Source: Candidatus Merdivicinus excrementipullorum (lineage in GTDB: Bacteria; Bacillota; Clostridia; Oscillospirales; Ruminococcaceae). Taken from it: DNA of 38,916 bases. A program made the translations under genes and the position numbers. Below the pieces are notes generated by a model that was given only the letters and a program-made list of their open reading frames with translations, was not told the origin of the DNA and did not search any database. Within the stretch, counting starts at the first letter, position 1. Each line of letters begins with the position of its first letter. The stretch is from the NCBI GenBank assembly GCA_018716725.1, contig DVJP01000043.1, positions 1-38,916 of the forward strand, read 5' to 3'. Of this stretch, positions 26,125-34,546 are shown in pieces.

Positions 26125-26153
26125 AGTATAGTTTACTTTGCAAAAAATGTCAA
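26125..26153 (-). promoter_or_regulatory. Promoter of the XRE/membrane-protein pair
   Basis: On the minus strand TTGACA (26148-26153), 17-nt spacer, TATACT (26125-26130). CTTTGCA motifs flank and overlap it. Confidence 0.88.
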
Positions 26154-26244
26154 GCATATTTTGCAAAAAAGCAAATCTTTCCATTCAAAAAAGATATGTA
26201 TTTCTTATATTGCGCAAAAATCAAAATTTTCTTTTGAAAATATC

Positions 26245-26273
26245 TTGACAAGGCAAAAATAATGTGGTAATAT
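26245..26273 (+). promoter_or_regulatory. leu operon promoter
   Basis: Perfect TTGACA (26245-26250), 17-nt spacer, TAATAT (26268-26273). Transcription should begin near 26280, giving a leader of about 320 nt. Confidence 0.88.
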
Positions 26274-26280
26274 AACAATA

Positions 26281-26567
26281 TCATCACAAAAAAGGCGTTG
26301 ATGGGGAAACGGTGTTTCCAAAGGGCTTCAGAGAGCTGCCGGCTGGTGCGAGGCAGCGCCTGGGAAATGGACCGGCTGGCCCCTGAGCCGCCCGCCAAAC
26401 GGGGGAATCCCCTCAGTAGGCCGGGCCGGGATTCCCCCTCCGTTACCAAGGGGGCCTGTTCGCCGGAAACGGCCGATGGGAAAAGGGGGCGCGCTGCGCC
26501 AACAAGAATGGTACCGCGGAAGCACAGGCTTTCGTTTCTTGCAGAGGTAAGAAACGAAAGCTTTTTT
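26281..26567 (+). promoter_or_regulatory. T-box riboswitch, probably leucine-specific, with leader terminator
   Basis: A T-box leader. The conserved T-box AGAATGGTACCGCGG is at 26505-26519. Stem I has the AGAGAG bulge and GGTGCGA distal loop (about 26332-26351). A terminator follows (13-bp stem 26528-26540 with 26549-26561, then T6). Binding of uncharged tRNA favours the antiterminator. The specifier is best read as CTG (26376-26378), 5 nt before TGAG, the normal distance. The TGGT of the T-box pairs with a tRNA ending ACCA, which fits tRNA-Leu (discriminator A). A nearby GAAATGGA could mimic a Trp specifier but is 15 nt from TGAG. Confidence 0.92.
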
Positions 26568-26598
26568 GTTTATCCAGCCAAAGAGAAAGGATGCTGTT

Positions 26599-28269
26599 AT
26601 GAAACACGCTGAAAAATACGCCATCCAATACTATCTGCCGCCGGAAACCCCGGAAAAGCCCTTGGGGAAATGGATGAAAAAAGACCACATTGAAAAGCCG
26701 CCTATCTGGTGCAGCGTGGACCTGCGGGACGGGAACCAGTCCCTCATCACCCCCATGAATTTGGAAGAAAAGGTGGAGTTTTTCAAGCTCCTTTGCAGAA
26801 TCGGCTTCAAGGAAATCGAGGTGGGCTTCCCGGCGGCGTCGGAAACGGAATACCAGTTCCTGCGGACGCTGATTGAGGAAAATCTGATTCCCGACAACGT
26901 GACGGTGCAGGTTCTCACCCAGTCCCGGGAGCATATTATTGAAAAGACCTTCGCGGCCCTGGAGGGCTGCAAAAAAGCCATTGTCCACCTGTATAACTCC
27001 ACCTCCGTGGCCCAGCGGCAGCAGGTTTTCCGCAAATCCAAGGAGGAAATCCTTCAGATTGCCGTGGACGGGGCGAAGCTCTTTGCGGAACACGCCGAAA
27101 GCTTCCCCGGGGACCTGCGGTTTGAGTATTCCCCGGAGAGCTTTACCGGCACGGAGCCGGAATACGCCCTGGAAGTCTGCAACGCTGTGCTGGATATCTG
27201 GAAACCGGCGGCGGAAAAAAAGGTCATTATCAACCTGCCGGTGACGGTGCAGCTTTCCATGCCCCACGTCTACGCCAACCAGGTGGAGTATATTTCCGAA
27301 AACTTAAAATACCGGGAAAACGTCATTCTCTCCCTCCACCCTCACAACGACCGGGGCTGCGCCGTGGCGGACACGGAAATGGCGCTGCTGGCCGGGGCGG
27401 AACGGGTGGAAGGGACCCTGTTCGGCAATGGGGAGCGCACCGGCAACGTGGACATCATCACCCTGGCTATGAACATGTACGCCCAGGGGGTGGAGCCGGG
27501 GCTGGACTTTTCCGACCTGCCCGCTATTACGGACACCTATGAAACCGTCACCGGCATGAAGGTGGGCGAGCGCCAGCCCTATTCCGGCGCTTTGGTTTTC
27601 GCGGCCTTTTCCGGCTCCCATCAGGACGCCATCGCCAAGGGCATGAAATGGCGGGAGGAACAGGGCGGCTCCGGCTGGAACGTCCCTTATCTGCCCATCG
27701 ACCCGGCGGATGTGGGAAGGGAGTACCAAACCGACGTCATCCGCATCAATTCCCAGTCGGGCAAAGGCGGCATCGGCTACCTGCTGGAACGGAACTACGG
27801 CTACGACCTGCCGCCGAAAATGCGGGAGGACGTGGGCTACACCGTGAAAAGCGTATCCGACCATCTCCACAAGGAGCTTTCCCCGGACGAAGTGGCGGAA
27901 ATCTTCCGCAGCCGGTATATCAACTACTTTACCCCCATCGACGTGGTGGAGGCCCACTTCTCCCAGGTGGGCGGCCTGTCCACGGTGATTACCGTGCAGG
28001 TTGGAGAAGAAAAGCACATCTTTAAGGCCGCCGGCAACGGCCGTCTGGACGCCATCAGCAACGCCCTGAAGGCGAACCTTGGACTGGAATACGAGCTGGT
28101 GACCTATAAAGAGCACGCCCTCCAGACCGGCTCCAACGCACAGGCCATCGCCTATGTGGCCATCCGCTACGGGGACGGAAAAATCAGCTGGGGCGCAGGC
28201 ACCCACGACGACATTATGGCCGCATCTGTAAACGCCCTGGTTTCCGCCATCAACCGGCGGCAGCTTTGA
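26599..28269 (+). CDS. leuA: 2-isopropylmalate synthase (LeuA2 type)
   Basis: A 556-aa, long-form enzyme. It condenses acetyl-CoA with 2-oxoisovalerate, the first committed step to leucine. It shows the metal/substrate motif SVDLRDGNQSL, GFKEIEVGFPAAS, the metal-binding LSLHPHNDRGCAVADTE and GTLFGNGERTGN. A C-terminal LeuA regulatory domain (about 430-550) normally binds leucine for feedback inhibition. An ATG at 26599 with AAAGGA 9 nt upstream is the start; the longer frame begins inside the terminator T-run. It heads leuA-leuC-leuD-leuB behind the T-box, so it is also controlled by tRNA-Leu charging. Confidence 0.97.
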   Translation: MKHAEKYAIQYYLPPETPEKPLGKWMKKDHIEKPPIWCSVDLRDGNQSLITPMNLEEKVEFFKLLCRIGFKEIEVGFPAASETEYQFLRTLIEENLIPDNVTVQVLTQSREHIIEKTFAALEGCKKAIVHLYNSTSVAQRQQVFRKSKEEILQIAVDGAKLFAEHAESFPGDLRFEYSPESFTGTEPEYALEVCNAVLDIWKPAAEKKVIINLPVTVQLSMPHVYANQVEYISENLKYRENVILSLHPHNDRGCAVADTEMALLAGAERVEGTLFGNGERTGNVDIITLAMNMYAQGVEPGLDFSDLPAITDTYETVTGMKVGERQPYSGALVFAAFSGSHQDAIAKGMKWREEQGGSGWNVPYLPIDPADVGREYQTDVIRINSQSGKGGIGYLLERNYGYDLPPKMREDVGYTVKSVSDHLHKELSPDEVAEIFRSRYINYFTPIDVVEAHFSQVGGLSTVITVQVGEEKHIFKAAGNGRLDAISNALKANLGLEYELVTYKEHALQTGSNAQAIAYVAIRYGDGKISWGAGTHDDIMAASVNALVSAINRRQL

Positions 28270-28287
28270 TAAGAAAGGATGAATCCT

Positions 28288-29571
28288 ATGGGAATGACAA
28301 TGACGCAGAAAATCCTGGCGGCCCATGCGGGGCTGCCGGAAGTCCGGGCGGGCCAGCTCATCCGGGCAAAACTCAGTATGGTCCTGGGCAACGACATCAC
28401 CTCCCCCGTCGCCATCAACGAGTTTGAAAAGGCGGGGTTTTCCGGGGTGTTCGACCGGGAAAAAATCGCCATGGTTATGGACCATTTCGCCCCCAACAAG
28501 GACATCAAAGCGGCGGAGCAGTGCAAGCAGTGCCGCGCCTTCGCCAGACGGTTTGATGTAAAGAACTATTTTGACGTAGGGGAAATGGGCATTGAGCACG
28601 CCCTCCTGCCGGAAAAAGGTTTAGCGGCCCCCGGGGAATGCATCATCGGGGCGGACTCCCACACCTGCACCTACGGGGCGTTAGGGGCCTTCTCCACCGG
28701 CGTCGGCTCCACGGACATGGCGGCGGGCATGGCCACCGGGGAAGCCTGGTTCAAGGTTCCCTCGGCTATCCGGTTTGTGCTGACGGGGAAATTGGGCCCC
28801 TATGTTTCCGGAAAAGACGTAATCCTCCACATCATCGGCAAAATCGGGGTGGACGGGGCGCTGTACAAATCCATGGAGTTCACCGGCCCGGGCCTTGCAA
28901 GCCTTTCCATGGACGACCGGCTGTGCATCGCCAATATGGCCGTTGAGGCCGGCGCCAAAAACGGGATTTTTGAGGTGGACCAGATCACTTTAGACTATGT
29001 AAAAGGCCGGGTGAACCGGGAATTTACCGTTTACCAGGCGGATGAGGACGCCCCTTACGACCAGACCATTACAATCGACCTGTCGGCCATTGAGCCCACC
29101 GTGGCCTTCCCCCACCTGCCGGAAAACGCCCGGACCTTTGACCAGATTGGGGAAATCCCCATTGACCAGGTGGTTATCGGCTCCTGCACCAACGGCCGGA
29201 TCTCCGATTTGGCCGCCGCTGCGGAGATTTTCAAGGGCCGCCGTGCCGCTAAGGGCGTGCGGGTCATTATCATCCCCGCCACCCAGGCCATTTACAAGGA
29301 GGCCATGAAGCGGGGGTACTTAGAAACCTTTATCGACGCCGGGTGCATTGTTTCCACCCCCACCTGCGGCCCCTGTCTGGGCGGGTATATGGGCATTTTA
29401 GCCGCCGGGGAACGGTGCGTGGCCACCACCAACCGCAATTTTGTGGGCCGCATGGGCCATGTGGACTCGGAAGTCTATCTGGCCAGCCCCGCCGTGGCCG
29501 CCGCCTCCGCTGTTGCGGGGAAAATCGCCGACCCCAGAAAAATCATGGAGAAGAAGGAGGAATCCCGATGA
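28288..29571 (+). CDS. leuC: 3-isopropylmalate dehydratase large subunit
   Basis: A 427-aa aconitase-family subunit. With LeuD it isomerises 2- to 3-isopropylmalate. The three [4Fe-4S] ligands are Cys300 (GSCTNGR), Cys360 and Cys363 ([10 protein letters not shown]). Other signatures are [21 protein letters not shown]-type residues and NRNFVGRMG. Three in-frame ATGs cluster at the start; the one at 28288 has GAAAGGA at 8 nt while 28279 touches it. It overlaps leuD by 4 nt. The about 420-aa archaeal/Clostridial LeuC type, shorter than the E. coli enzyme. Confidence 0.97.
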   Translation: MGMTMTQKILAAHAGLPEVRAGQLIRAKLSMVLGNDITSPVAINEFEKAGFSGVFDREKIAMVMDHFAPNKDIKAAEQCKQCRAFARRFDVKNYFDVGEMGIEHALLPEKGLAAPGECIIGADSHTCTYGALGAFSTGVGSTDMAAGMATGEAWFKVPSAIRFVLTGKLGPYVSGKDVILHIIGKIGVDGALYKSMEFTGPGLASLSMDDRLCIANMAVEAGAKNGIFEVDQITLDYVKGRVNREFTVYQADEDAPYDQTITIDLSAIEPTVAFPHLPENARTFDQIGEIPIDQVVIGSCTNGRISDLAAAAEIFKGRRAAKGVRVIIIPATQAIYKEAMKRGYLETFIDAGCIVSTPTCGPCLGGYMGILAAGERCVATTNRNFVGRMGHVDSEVYLASPAVAAASAVAGKIADPRKIMEKKEESR

Positions 29572-30050
29572 ACGCCCAAGGTTTTGCACACAAATACGGG
29601 GACAATGTGGATACCGACGTGATTATCCCGGCCCGTTACCTGAACACCGCCGACCCCAAGGAGCTGGCGGCCCACTGCATGGAGGACATTGACGAGGAAT
29701 TCCGCCAGAAATCAAAGCCCGGCGACCTGATCGTGGGGGGCTTAAACTTCGGCTGCGGTTCCTCCCGGGAGCACGCCCCTATGGCCATTAAGGCCAGCGG
29801 TGTTTCCTGCGTTATCGCCAAAACCTTCGCCCGGATTTTTTACCGCAACGCCATCAACATCGGCCTGCCCATCCTGGAATGCCCGGAAGCCAGCGAAAAC
29901 ATCCAGGACGGGGATGAAATCGCCGTGGATTTTGACACCGGCGTCATCCAAAACCTTACCCGGAAGGAAGAGTACCAGGCGGAGCCTTTCCCGGATTTCA
30001 TCAAGGAAATCATCCAAAAAGACGGCCTTCTAAAATCCCTCAGCAAATAA
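29568..30050 (+). CDS. leuD: 3-isopropylmalate dehydratase small subunit
   Basis: A 160-aa swivel-domain partner of LeuC. It contains [17 protein letters not shown], the substrate-binding [13 protein letters not shown] and [19 protein letters not shown]. The ATG at 29568 overlaps the leuC stop (ATGA) and has AAGGAGG about 8 nt upstream inside leuC. An in-frame extension further upstream overlaps leuC and is not real. Length and motif order are normal for the short LeuD. Confidence 0.97.
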   Translation: MNAQGFAHKYGDNVDTDVIIPARYLNTADPKELAAHCMEDIDEEFRQKSKPGDLIVGGLNFGCGSSREHAPMAIKASGVSCVIAKTFARIFYRNAINIGLPILECPEASENIQDGDEIAVDFDTGVIQNLTRKEEYQAEPFPDFIKEIIQKDGLLKSLSK

Positions 30051-30062
30051 GGAGCATTCTTT

Positions 30063-31136
30063 ATGAAGAAAACCATTACCGTCATCCGGGGCGACGGCAT
30101 CGGCCCGGAAATCATTGAACAGGCCCTTAAGGTCCTGGACAAAATCGGGGAAAAATTCGGCCACAGCTTCCAGTACCAGGAAATCCTGGCTGGCGGGGCG
30201 GCCATTGACGCCTGCGGCACATCCCTTCCCCCGGAATCCCTGGAAAAGTGCCTCCACTGCGACAGCGTCCTGCTGGGGGCGGTGGGCGGCCCCAAATGGG
30301 ACGGGGTCCCCAAGGAGATCCGGCCGGAAGCCGCCCTTTTGGGCATCCGTTCCGCCATGGGCCTTTACGCCAATTTGCGCCCGGCAAAGCTTTTCCCTCA
30401 GCTGGCCGGGGCCTCCCCTTTAAAGGCGGAAATCGTGGAAAAGGGCATCGATCTGATGATGGTCCGGGAGCTGATTGGCGGGGCCTATTTCGGGGAGCAC
30501 CGCACTGGCCTGGAAAACGGCGAGGAAACGGCCCACGACGACATGGTGTACGCGGAACACGAAATCGCCCGGATTGCCCGGAGGGCTTTTCAGATTGCCC
30601 GGAAACGCTCCGGCCGGGTGGTTTCCGTGGATAAGGCCAACGTCTTAGATACCTCCCGGCTGTGGCGGAAGGTGGTGCACCGGGCTGCCGCCGAATTTCC
30701 CGACGTGGAGTGCGCGGATATGCTGGTGGACAACGCCGCCATGCAGCTGGTGAAAAATCCCTCCCAGTTTGACGTCATTGTCACGGAAAACCTGTTTGGG
30801 GACATTTTGTCCGACGAAGCCAGTATGATTACCGGTTCCATCGGCATGATGGCCTCGGCCTCCTTAGGAGACGGGACCCGGGGCATGTACGAGCCTATTC
30901 ATGGCTCCGCGCCGGATATCGCCGGAAGGGATCTTGCAAACCCCATTGGAACCATCCTTTCGGCGGCCATGATGCTCCGGTATTCCTTTGACATGGACAA
31001 GGAGGCGGACTGCATCGAACAGGCGGTAAACGCCGTTTTGGACGCCGGGTACCGCACCGCCGACTGCATGAGCGAAGGCTGCACCCAGCTTTCCTGTTCG
31101 GCCATGGAAGAAAAAATCCGGGAGCAAATCTGCTGA
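30063..31136 (+). CDS. leuB: 3-isopropylmalate dehydrogenase
   Basis: A 357-aa NAD-dependent beta-decarboxylating dehydrogenase that oxidises 3-isopropylmalate. It shows ITVIRGDGIGPEI, LLGAVGGPKWD, GIRSAMGLYANLRPAK, RELIGGAYFGEH (typical of LeuB rather than Icd) and the metal-binding NLFGDILSDEASMITGS with EPIHGSAPDIAGR. It lies 12 nt after leuD with AAGGAG upstream; last gene of the operon, ended by a strong terminator. Confidence 0.98.
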   Translation: MKKTITVIRGDGIGPEIIEQALKVLDKIGEKFGHSFQYQEILAGGAAIDACGTSLPPESLEKCLHCDSVLLGAVGGPKWDGVPKEIRPEAALLGIRSAMGLYANLRPAKLFPQLAGASPLKAEIVEKGIDLMMVRELIGGAYFGEHRTGLENGEETAHDDMVYAEHEIARIARRAFQIARKRSGRVVSVDKANVLDTSRLWRKVVHRAAAEFPDVECADMLVDNAAMQLVKNPSQFDVIVTENLFGDILSDEASMITGSIGMMASASLGDGTRGMYEPIHGSAPDIAGRDLANPIGTILSAAMMLRYSFDMDKEADCIEQAVNAVLDAGYRTADCMSEGCTQLSCSAMEEKIREQIC

Positions 31137-31145
31137 CTGTAAAAA

Positions 31146-31168
31146 ACGGACCGGAAAAACCGGTCCGT
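31146..31168. terminator. Bidirectional terminator (leuB / proS)
   Basis: A perfect 9-bp stem ACGGACCGG/CCGGTCCGT with an A5 loop, A6 upstream and a T-run downstream. It serves both converging genes. Confidence 0.93.
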
Positions 31169-31191
31169 CCTTTTTCCAGGATATTCCAAAA

Positions 31192-32631
31192 TCAATACTG
31201 GCGGCCCCAATAGAGCATATGCTTGGCGGGCTTGCCGCAGCAGACGCAGGTGTCGCCGATGTGCTCCTCCTCAAAGGGGATGCACCGGGATTTGATGTTG
31301 GTCAACTCCTTGATCTTGTTCTCGCAGGCCTCGTCGCCGCACCACATGGCTTTGATAAAGCCGCTCTGGTTGTTGGCGATGTCCAAAAATTCCTCCCAGT
31401 TATGGGCGGTAAAGGTGCGGGCCTCCCGGTTTTCCAGGGCTTTCTGATAAAGGCCGTCGTGGACTGCCTGCAAAGCCGCGGGAACGGCGGTTTCCAGCTC
31501 GTCTAAGGAAACCACAATCTTTTCCCGGTTGTCCCGGCGCACCAGGACGCACTGGTTCTGCTCCATATCCTTGGGGCCGATCTCCAGCCGCAGGGGCACG
31601 CCCTTCATCTCGTACTGGCTGAATTTCCAGCCGGGGGAGTTGTCGGAATCGTCCACCTTGACCCGGACGATGTTTTTAAGCCTTCCGCAAAGCTCCCGGG
31701 CCTTGTCCAAAACGCCCTCCTTGTGCTGGGCGATGGGGATGATAATCAGCTGGATGGGGGCAACCGCCGGAGGCAATACCAGGCCGTTGTCGTCGCCGTG
31801 GGTCATGATAATGCCGCCGATCAACCGGGTGGAAACGCCCCAGGAGGTCTGGTGGGGGTAGGCAAGCTTATTGTCCCGGCCGGTAAACTGGATGCCAAAT
31901 GCCTTGGCAAAGCCGTTGCCGAAATAGTGGCTGGTGCCGGACTGGAGGGCCACGCCGTCGTGCATCATGGCTTCGATAGTGTAGGTTTCCTCAGCGCCGG
32001 CGAATTTTTCCTTATCGGTCTTTAAGCCCTTAAGGACGGGCATGGCCAGGGCGTCCTCGCAAAGCTCGGCGTAAACGTCCAAAATCTGCCGGGTTTCCGC
32101 CTGGGCTTCCTCAGCGGTTTCGTGCATGGTGTGGCCCTCCTGCCAGAGGAATTCCACAGAGCGCAGGAAGGGGCGGGTGGTTTTTTCCCAGCGGACCACA
32201 GAGCACCACTGGTTGTAGAGCATGGGCAGATCCCGGTAGGACTGGATCACATGGGCATAATGCTCACAGAACAGGGTTTCGGAGGTGGGCCGGACGCAGA
32301 GGCGCTCGGGAAGCTCCTCGGAACCGCCGAAGGTGACCCAGGCGCATTCCGGCGCGAAGCCTTCCACATGGTCCTTTTCCTTCTGAAGCAGGCTTTCCGG
32401 GATAAACATGGGCATGCAGACATTTTCATGGCCCAGTTCTTTCAAACGGGCGTCCAGGATTCTCTGGATATTTTCCCAAATCGCGTAGCCGTAAGGCCGC
32501 AGGATATAACAGCCCCGGACGCTGGAATAGTCAATGAGCTCCGCTTTCTTGACGATATCCGTGTACCATTTGGCGAAATCCTCGTCCATGGAGGTGATTT
32601 CCGCCACCATTTTTTCTTGTTTCTTTGCCAA
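31192..32631 (-). CDS. proS: Prolyl-tRNA synthetase, short (archaeal/eukaryal-like) type
   Basis: A 479-aa class II synthetase. It has catalytic motifs [35 protein letters not shown] and [12 protein letters not shown], but no INS editing domain. The C-terminal domain has Cys residues ([19 protein letters not shown]) that would bind zinc, and a terminal Tyr, as in this ProRS class. The start is TTG at 32631 with AAGGAG 8 nt upstream; an ATG at 32610 is a less likely alternative. Confidence 0.96.
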   Translation of the reverse strand: MAKKQEKMVAEITSMDEDFAKWYTDIVKKAELIDYSSVRGCYILRPYGYAIWENIQRILDARLKELGHENVCMPMFIPESLLQKEKDHVEGFAPECAWVTFGGSEELPERLCVRPTSETLFCEHYAHVIQSYRDLPMLYNQWCSVVRWEKTTRPFLRSVEFLWQEGHTMHETAEEAQAETRQILDVYAELCEDALAMPVLKGLKTDKEKFAGAEETYTIEAMMHDGVALQSGTSHYFGNGFAKAFGIQFTGRDNKLAYPHQTSWGVSTRLIGGIIMTHGDDNGLVLPPAVAPIQLIIIPIAQHKEGVLDKARELCGRLKNIVRVKVDDSDNSPGWKFSQYEMKGVPLRLEIGPKDMEQNQCVLVRRDNREKIVVSLDELETAVPAALQAVHDGLYQKALENREARTFTAHNWEEFLDIANNQSGFIKAMWCGDEACENKIKELTNIKSRCIPFEEEHIGDTCVCCGKPAKHMLYWGRQY

Positions 32632-32669
32632 TTTCCTCGCTCCTTCTGAATCAAATACTGCTGTGCTTC

Positions 32670-32698
32670 ATTATAGCAGATTCCAGCGGATTTTTCAA
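32670..32698 (-). promoter_or_regulatory. proS promoter
   Basis: On the minus strand TTGAAA (32693-32698), 17-nt spacer, TATAAT (32670-32675). It sits in the 83-nt gap after the MATE gene, so proS can be transcribed alone. No T-box seen. Confidence 0.85.
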
Positions 32699-32714
32699 CC
32701 GAAAACACGCCGAA

Positions 32715-34085
32715 TCAAAGGTTTTTCAAATGCTTCCGGTACAAATTCCAGAACATCCAGATACTGACAAAGCAAGCTAGGATTTCCGCCACGGGGAAGG
32801 CAAACCAGACGTTTGTCACTTCTCCGGTCAGGGACAGAAGCCACGCCGCCGGAAGCAGGATAATCATCTGCCGCAGAAGGGAAACAACAAGGCTCTGGAT
32901 CCCCTTGCCGGTGGCCTGGAATACGGTGGAAAAGAGGATGCCGAAGGCCGCAGGCAGGAAGCTTAAGCTGATAATCCGCAGGGCCGGGACGCCGATGCGC
33001 AGAAGCTCCGCATCCGCCGCAGCCTGTCCGGATTCCTTAAAGATGTTCAGCAAAGGCTCCGGGAAGAGGACAAACAAAAGCACGCCCAATGCCATAAGGC
33101 CCACCATAAAAACTGCCCCTAACCGGGTGGCCGAGAGGAACCGGGATTTTTTCCGGGCGCCGTAATTGTAGCCGAGAATGGGCATCAGACCCTGGTTCAT
33201 CCCGAAAGCCGGCATGAAGATAAAGGACTGGAGCTTATAGTAAGCCCCCAGCACCGCCACGGCCGTGTCGGAAAAGCCGGCCAAAATGCCGTTTAAGCCC
33301 ATGTTCAAAAAGGCGCTGATGGCCTGCATGACAATGGAGGGCAGGCCCACGGCGTAAATTTCCCGGATGGTGCGCCACTCAAAGCGGAAGCCCTTCAGTT
33401 CAATTTTTACATGGTGCTCCTTGAAACAGAGAACCAGCAGGGCGAAGACCATGGACACTACCTGGCCGATAACCGTGGCGATGGCCGCGCCTGCAACCCC
33501 CATAGCCGGGACGCCCAAATATCCAAAGATGAAGACGGGGTCTAAAATGATGTTGGTAATGGCCCCGGAAAGCTGGAACAGCATGGGGTAGACCATGTTG
33601 CCGGTGGCCTGCAGAATTTTCTCGCAGCAGATTTCCACCAAACAGCCGCCGGAAAAGATGGAGACGATGGAAAGATAATCAACTCCCATGCGGACGACGT
33701 TTTCATTGCCGCTGAACATCCTCATAAAAGCCTCGGAAAAGAAAAAGCCGAACAGCAAGAAGGGAATCCAGCTGAATAGGCCCAGAAAAATCCCGTGGGA
33801 AGCGGCTTTGTTGGCTTCCTCAAACCGGCGCTCCCCCAGCCGCCGGGAAATCAGGGAGTTGATGCCGACGCCTGTGCCCACCGCCACGGAAATCATCAGG
33901 GTCTGGATGGGGAACGCCAACGATACCGCCGCCAGGGCGTCCACTCCCAGCCGGGACACGAAAACGCTGTCCACAATGTTGTAAAGGGCCTGCACCAGCA
34001 TGGAAAACATGGCGGGCAGGGACATGGACAGCAAAAGCGGAAGCATTTTCTGCGTGCCCATTTTGTTTTCTTTGATTTGTTCCAT
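32715..34085 (-). CDS. MATE-family efflux transporter
   Basis: A 456-aa membrane protein with 12 hydrophobic segments in two homologous halves. It opens with the family's LLLSMSLPAMFSMLVQALYNIVDSVFVSRLG and LAAVSLAFPIQTLM; the second half repeats the pattern (QAISAFLNMGLNGILAGFS, FGMNQGLMPILGYNYGARK). MATE proteins export cationic compounds using Na+ or H+ gradients. SD AGGAG lies about 8 nt upstream. Substrate unknown. No terminator separates it from the proS promoter, so read-through into proS is possible. Confidence 0.93.
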   Translation of the reverse strand: MEQIKENKMGTQKMLPLLLSMSLPAMFSMLVQALYNIVDSVFVSRLGVDALAAVSLAFPIQTLMISVAVGTGVGINSLISRRLGERRFEEANKAASHGIFLGLFSWIPFLLFGFFFSEAFMRMFSGNENVVRMGVDYLSIVSIFSGGCLVEICCEKILQATGNMVYPMLFQLSGAITNIILDPVFIFGYLGVPAMGVAGAAIATVIGQVVSMVFALLVLCFKEHHVKIELKGFRFEWRTIREIYAVGLPSIVMQAISAFLNMGLNGILAGFSDTAVAVLGAYYKLQSFIFMPAFGMNQGLMPILGYNYGARKKSRFLSATRLGAVFMVGLMALGVLLFVLFPEPLLNIFKESGQAAADAELLRIGVPALRIISLSFLPAAFGILFSTVFQATGKGIQSLVVSLLRQMIILLPAAWLLSLTGEVTNVWFAFPVAEILACFVSIWMFWNLYRKHLKNL

Positions 34086-34124
34086 TCTTTCATCTCCTGT
34101 TGTTTATTTGTGTTATTTGCGAAG

Positions 34125-34404
34125 CCCCCTACAAATCTCCTCAAAGCCTACGAAAAAATTGTAGGGGACGATGCCTGCATCGTCCCGGGATTTATCCGAA
34201 ATGCATCAAAAAGGCGGGCGGATGTGGGCATCCGCCCCTACAAGCGGCTTTTCCATTTCTGTCTAACCTTACGGGGAGTGCTCTCTTGATGACGCAACTT
34301 GTTTGCGCCAACTGAAACTTGACGCGAGGACTGCGACCGCGGCGAATTGGCAGCGGGGCCTCCCCGCCCGCGTCGAATTGGCGGCCCGGCCTCCGGGCCC
34401 GGGC
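34125..34404. repeat. Mosaic of hairpin repeats (locus C)
   Basis: About 280 nt with no gene. Units: half unit CCCCCTACAAA (34125-34135); 34160-34188 (TGTAGGGG, then ACGATG-CCTG-CATCGT-type arms); 34213-34243 (GGGCGGATG-TGGG-CATCCGCCC then CTACAA); 34290-34345 (GCAACTTGTTTGCGCC module shared with 10308-10370); 34353-34369 and 34381-34404 (GGGGCCTCCCC and GGCCCGGCCTCCGGGCC). Two units point inwards, two outwards. It lies between the MATE and HAD-GNAT genes. Confidence 0.8.
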
Positions 34405-34410
34405 AGAAAA

Positions 34411-34436
34411 ACAGACGGGTTGAAACGCCCGTCTGT
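34411..34436 (-). terminator. Terminator of the HAD-GNAT gene
   Basis: Minus-strand stem ACAGACGGG/CCCGTCTGT (34428-34436 with 34411-34419), 8-nt loop, followed on that strand by TTTTTCTG. Confidence 0.85.
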
Positions 34437-34546
34437 CCATTTTATGAAATAATTATAACATAAAATCCCGCAAATTTCGACCCGGGAACTTAAAATTCTA
34501 CTTCCTGCCGGAATGGGCGGAGAATCCCCGCTGTTTTTCGGATAAA

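Noticed and set aside
26364-26371. Trp specifier in the leu T-box
   Set aside because: Wrong distance from TGAG, and the T-box TGGT does not fit tRNA-Trp's discriminator G; CTG fits better. Kept as a finding because the motif is deceptive.
26328-26624. Open frames within the T-box leader
   Set aside because: GC-rich structured RNA gives chance frames; none has an SD and all overlap T-box stems or the terminator.
27304-28599. 431-codon open frame antisense to leuA/leuC
   Set aside because: It spans the leuA-leuC junction on the opposite strand, shows no domain and is explained by codon bias of the real genes.
29343-29567. 75-codon N-terminal extension of leuD
   Set aside because: It overlaps the leuC coding end in another frame; the coupled ATG at 29568 with an SD fits the family's start.
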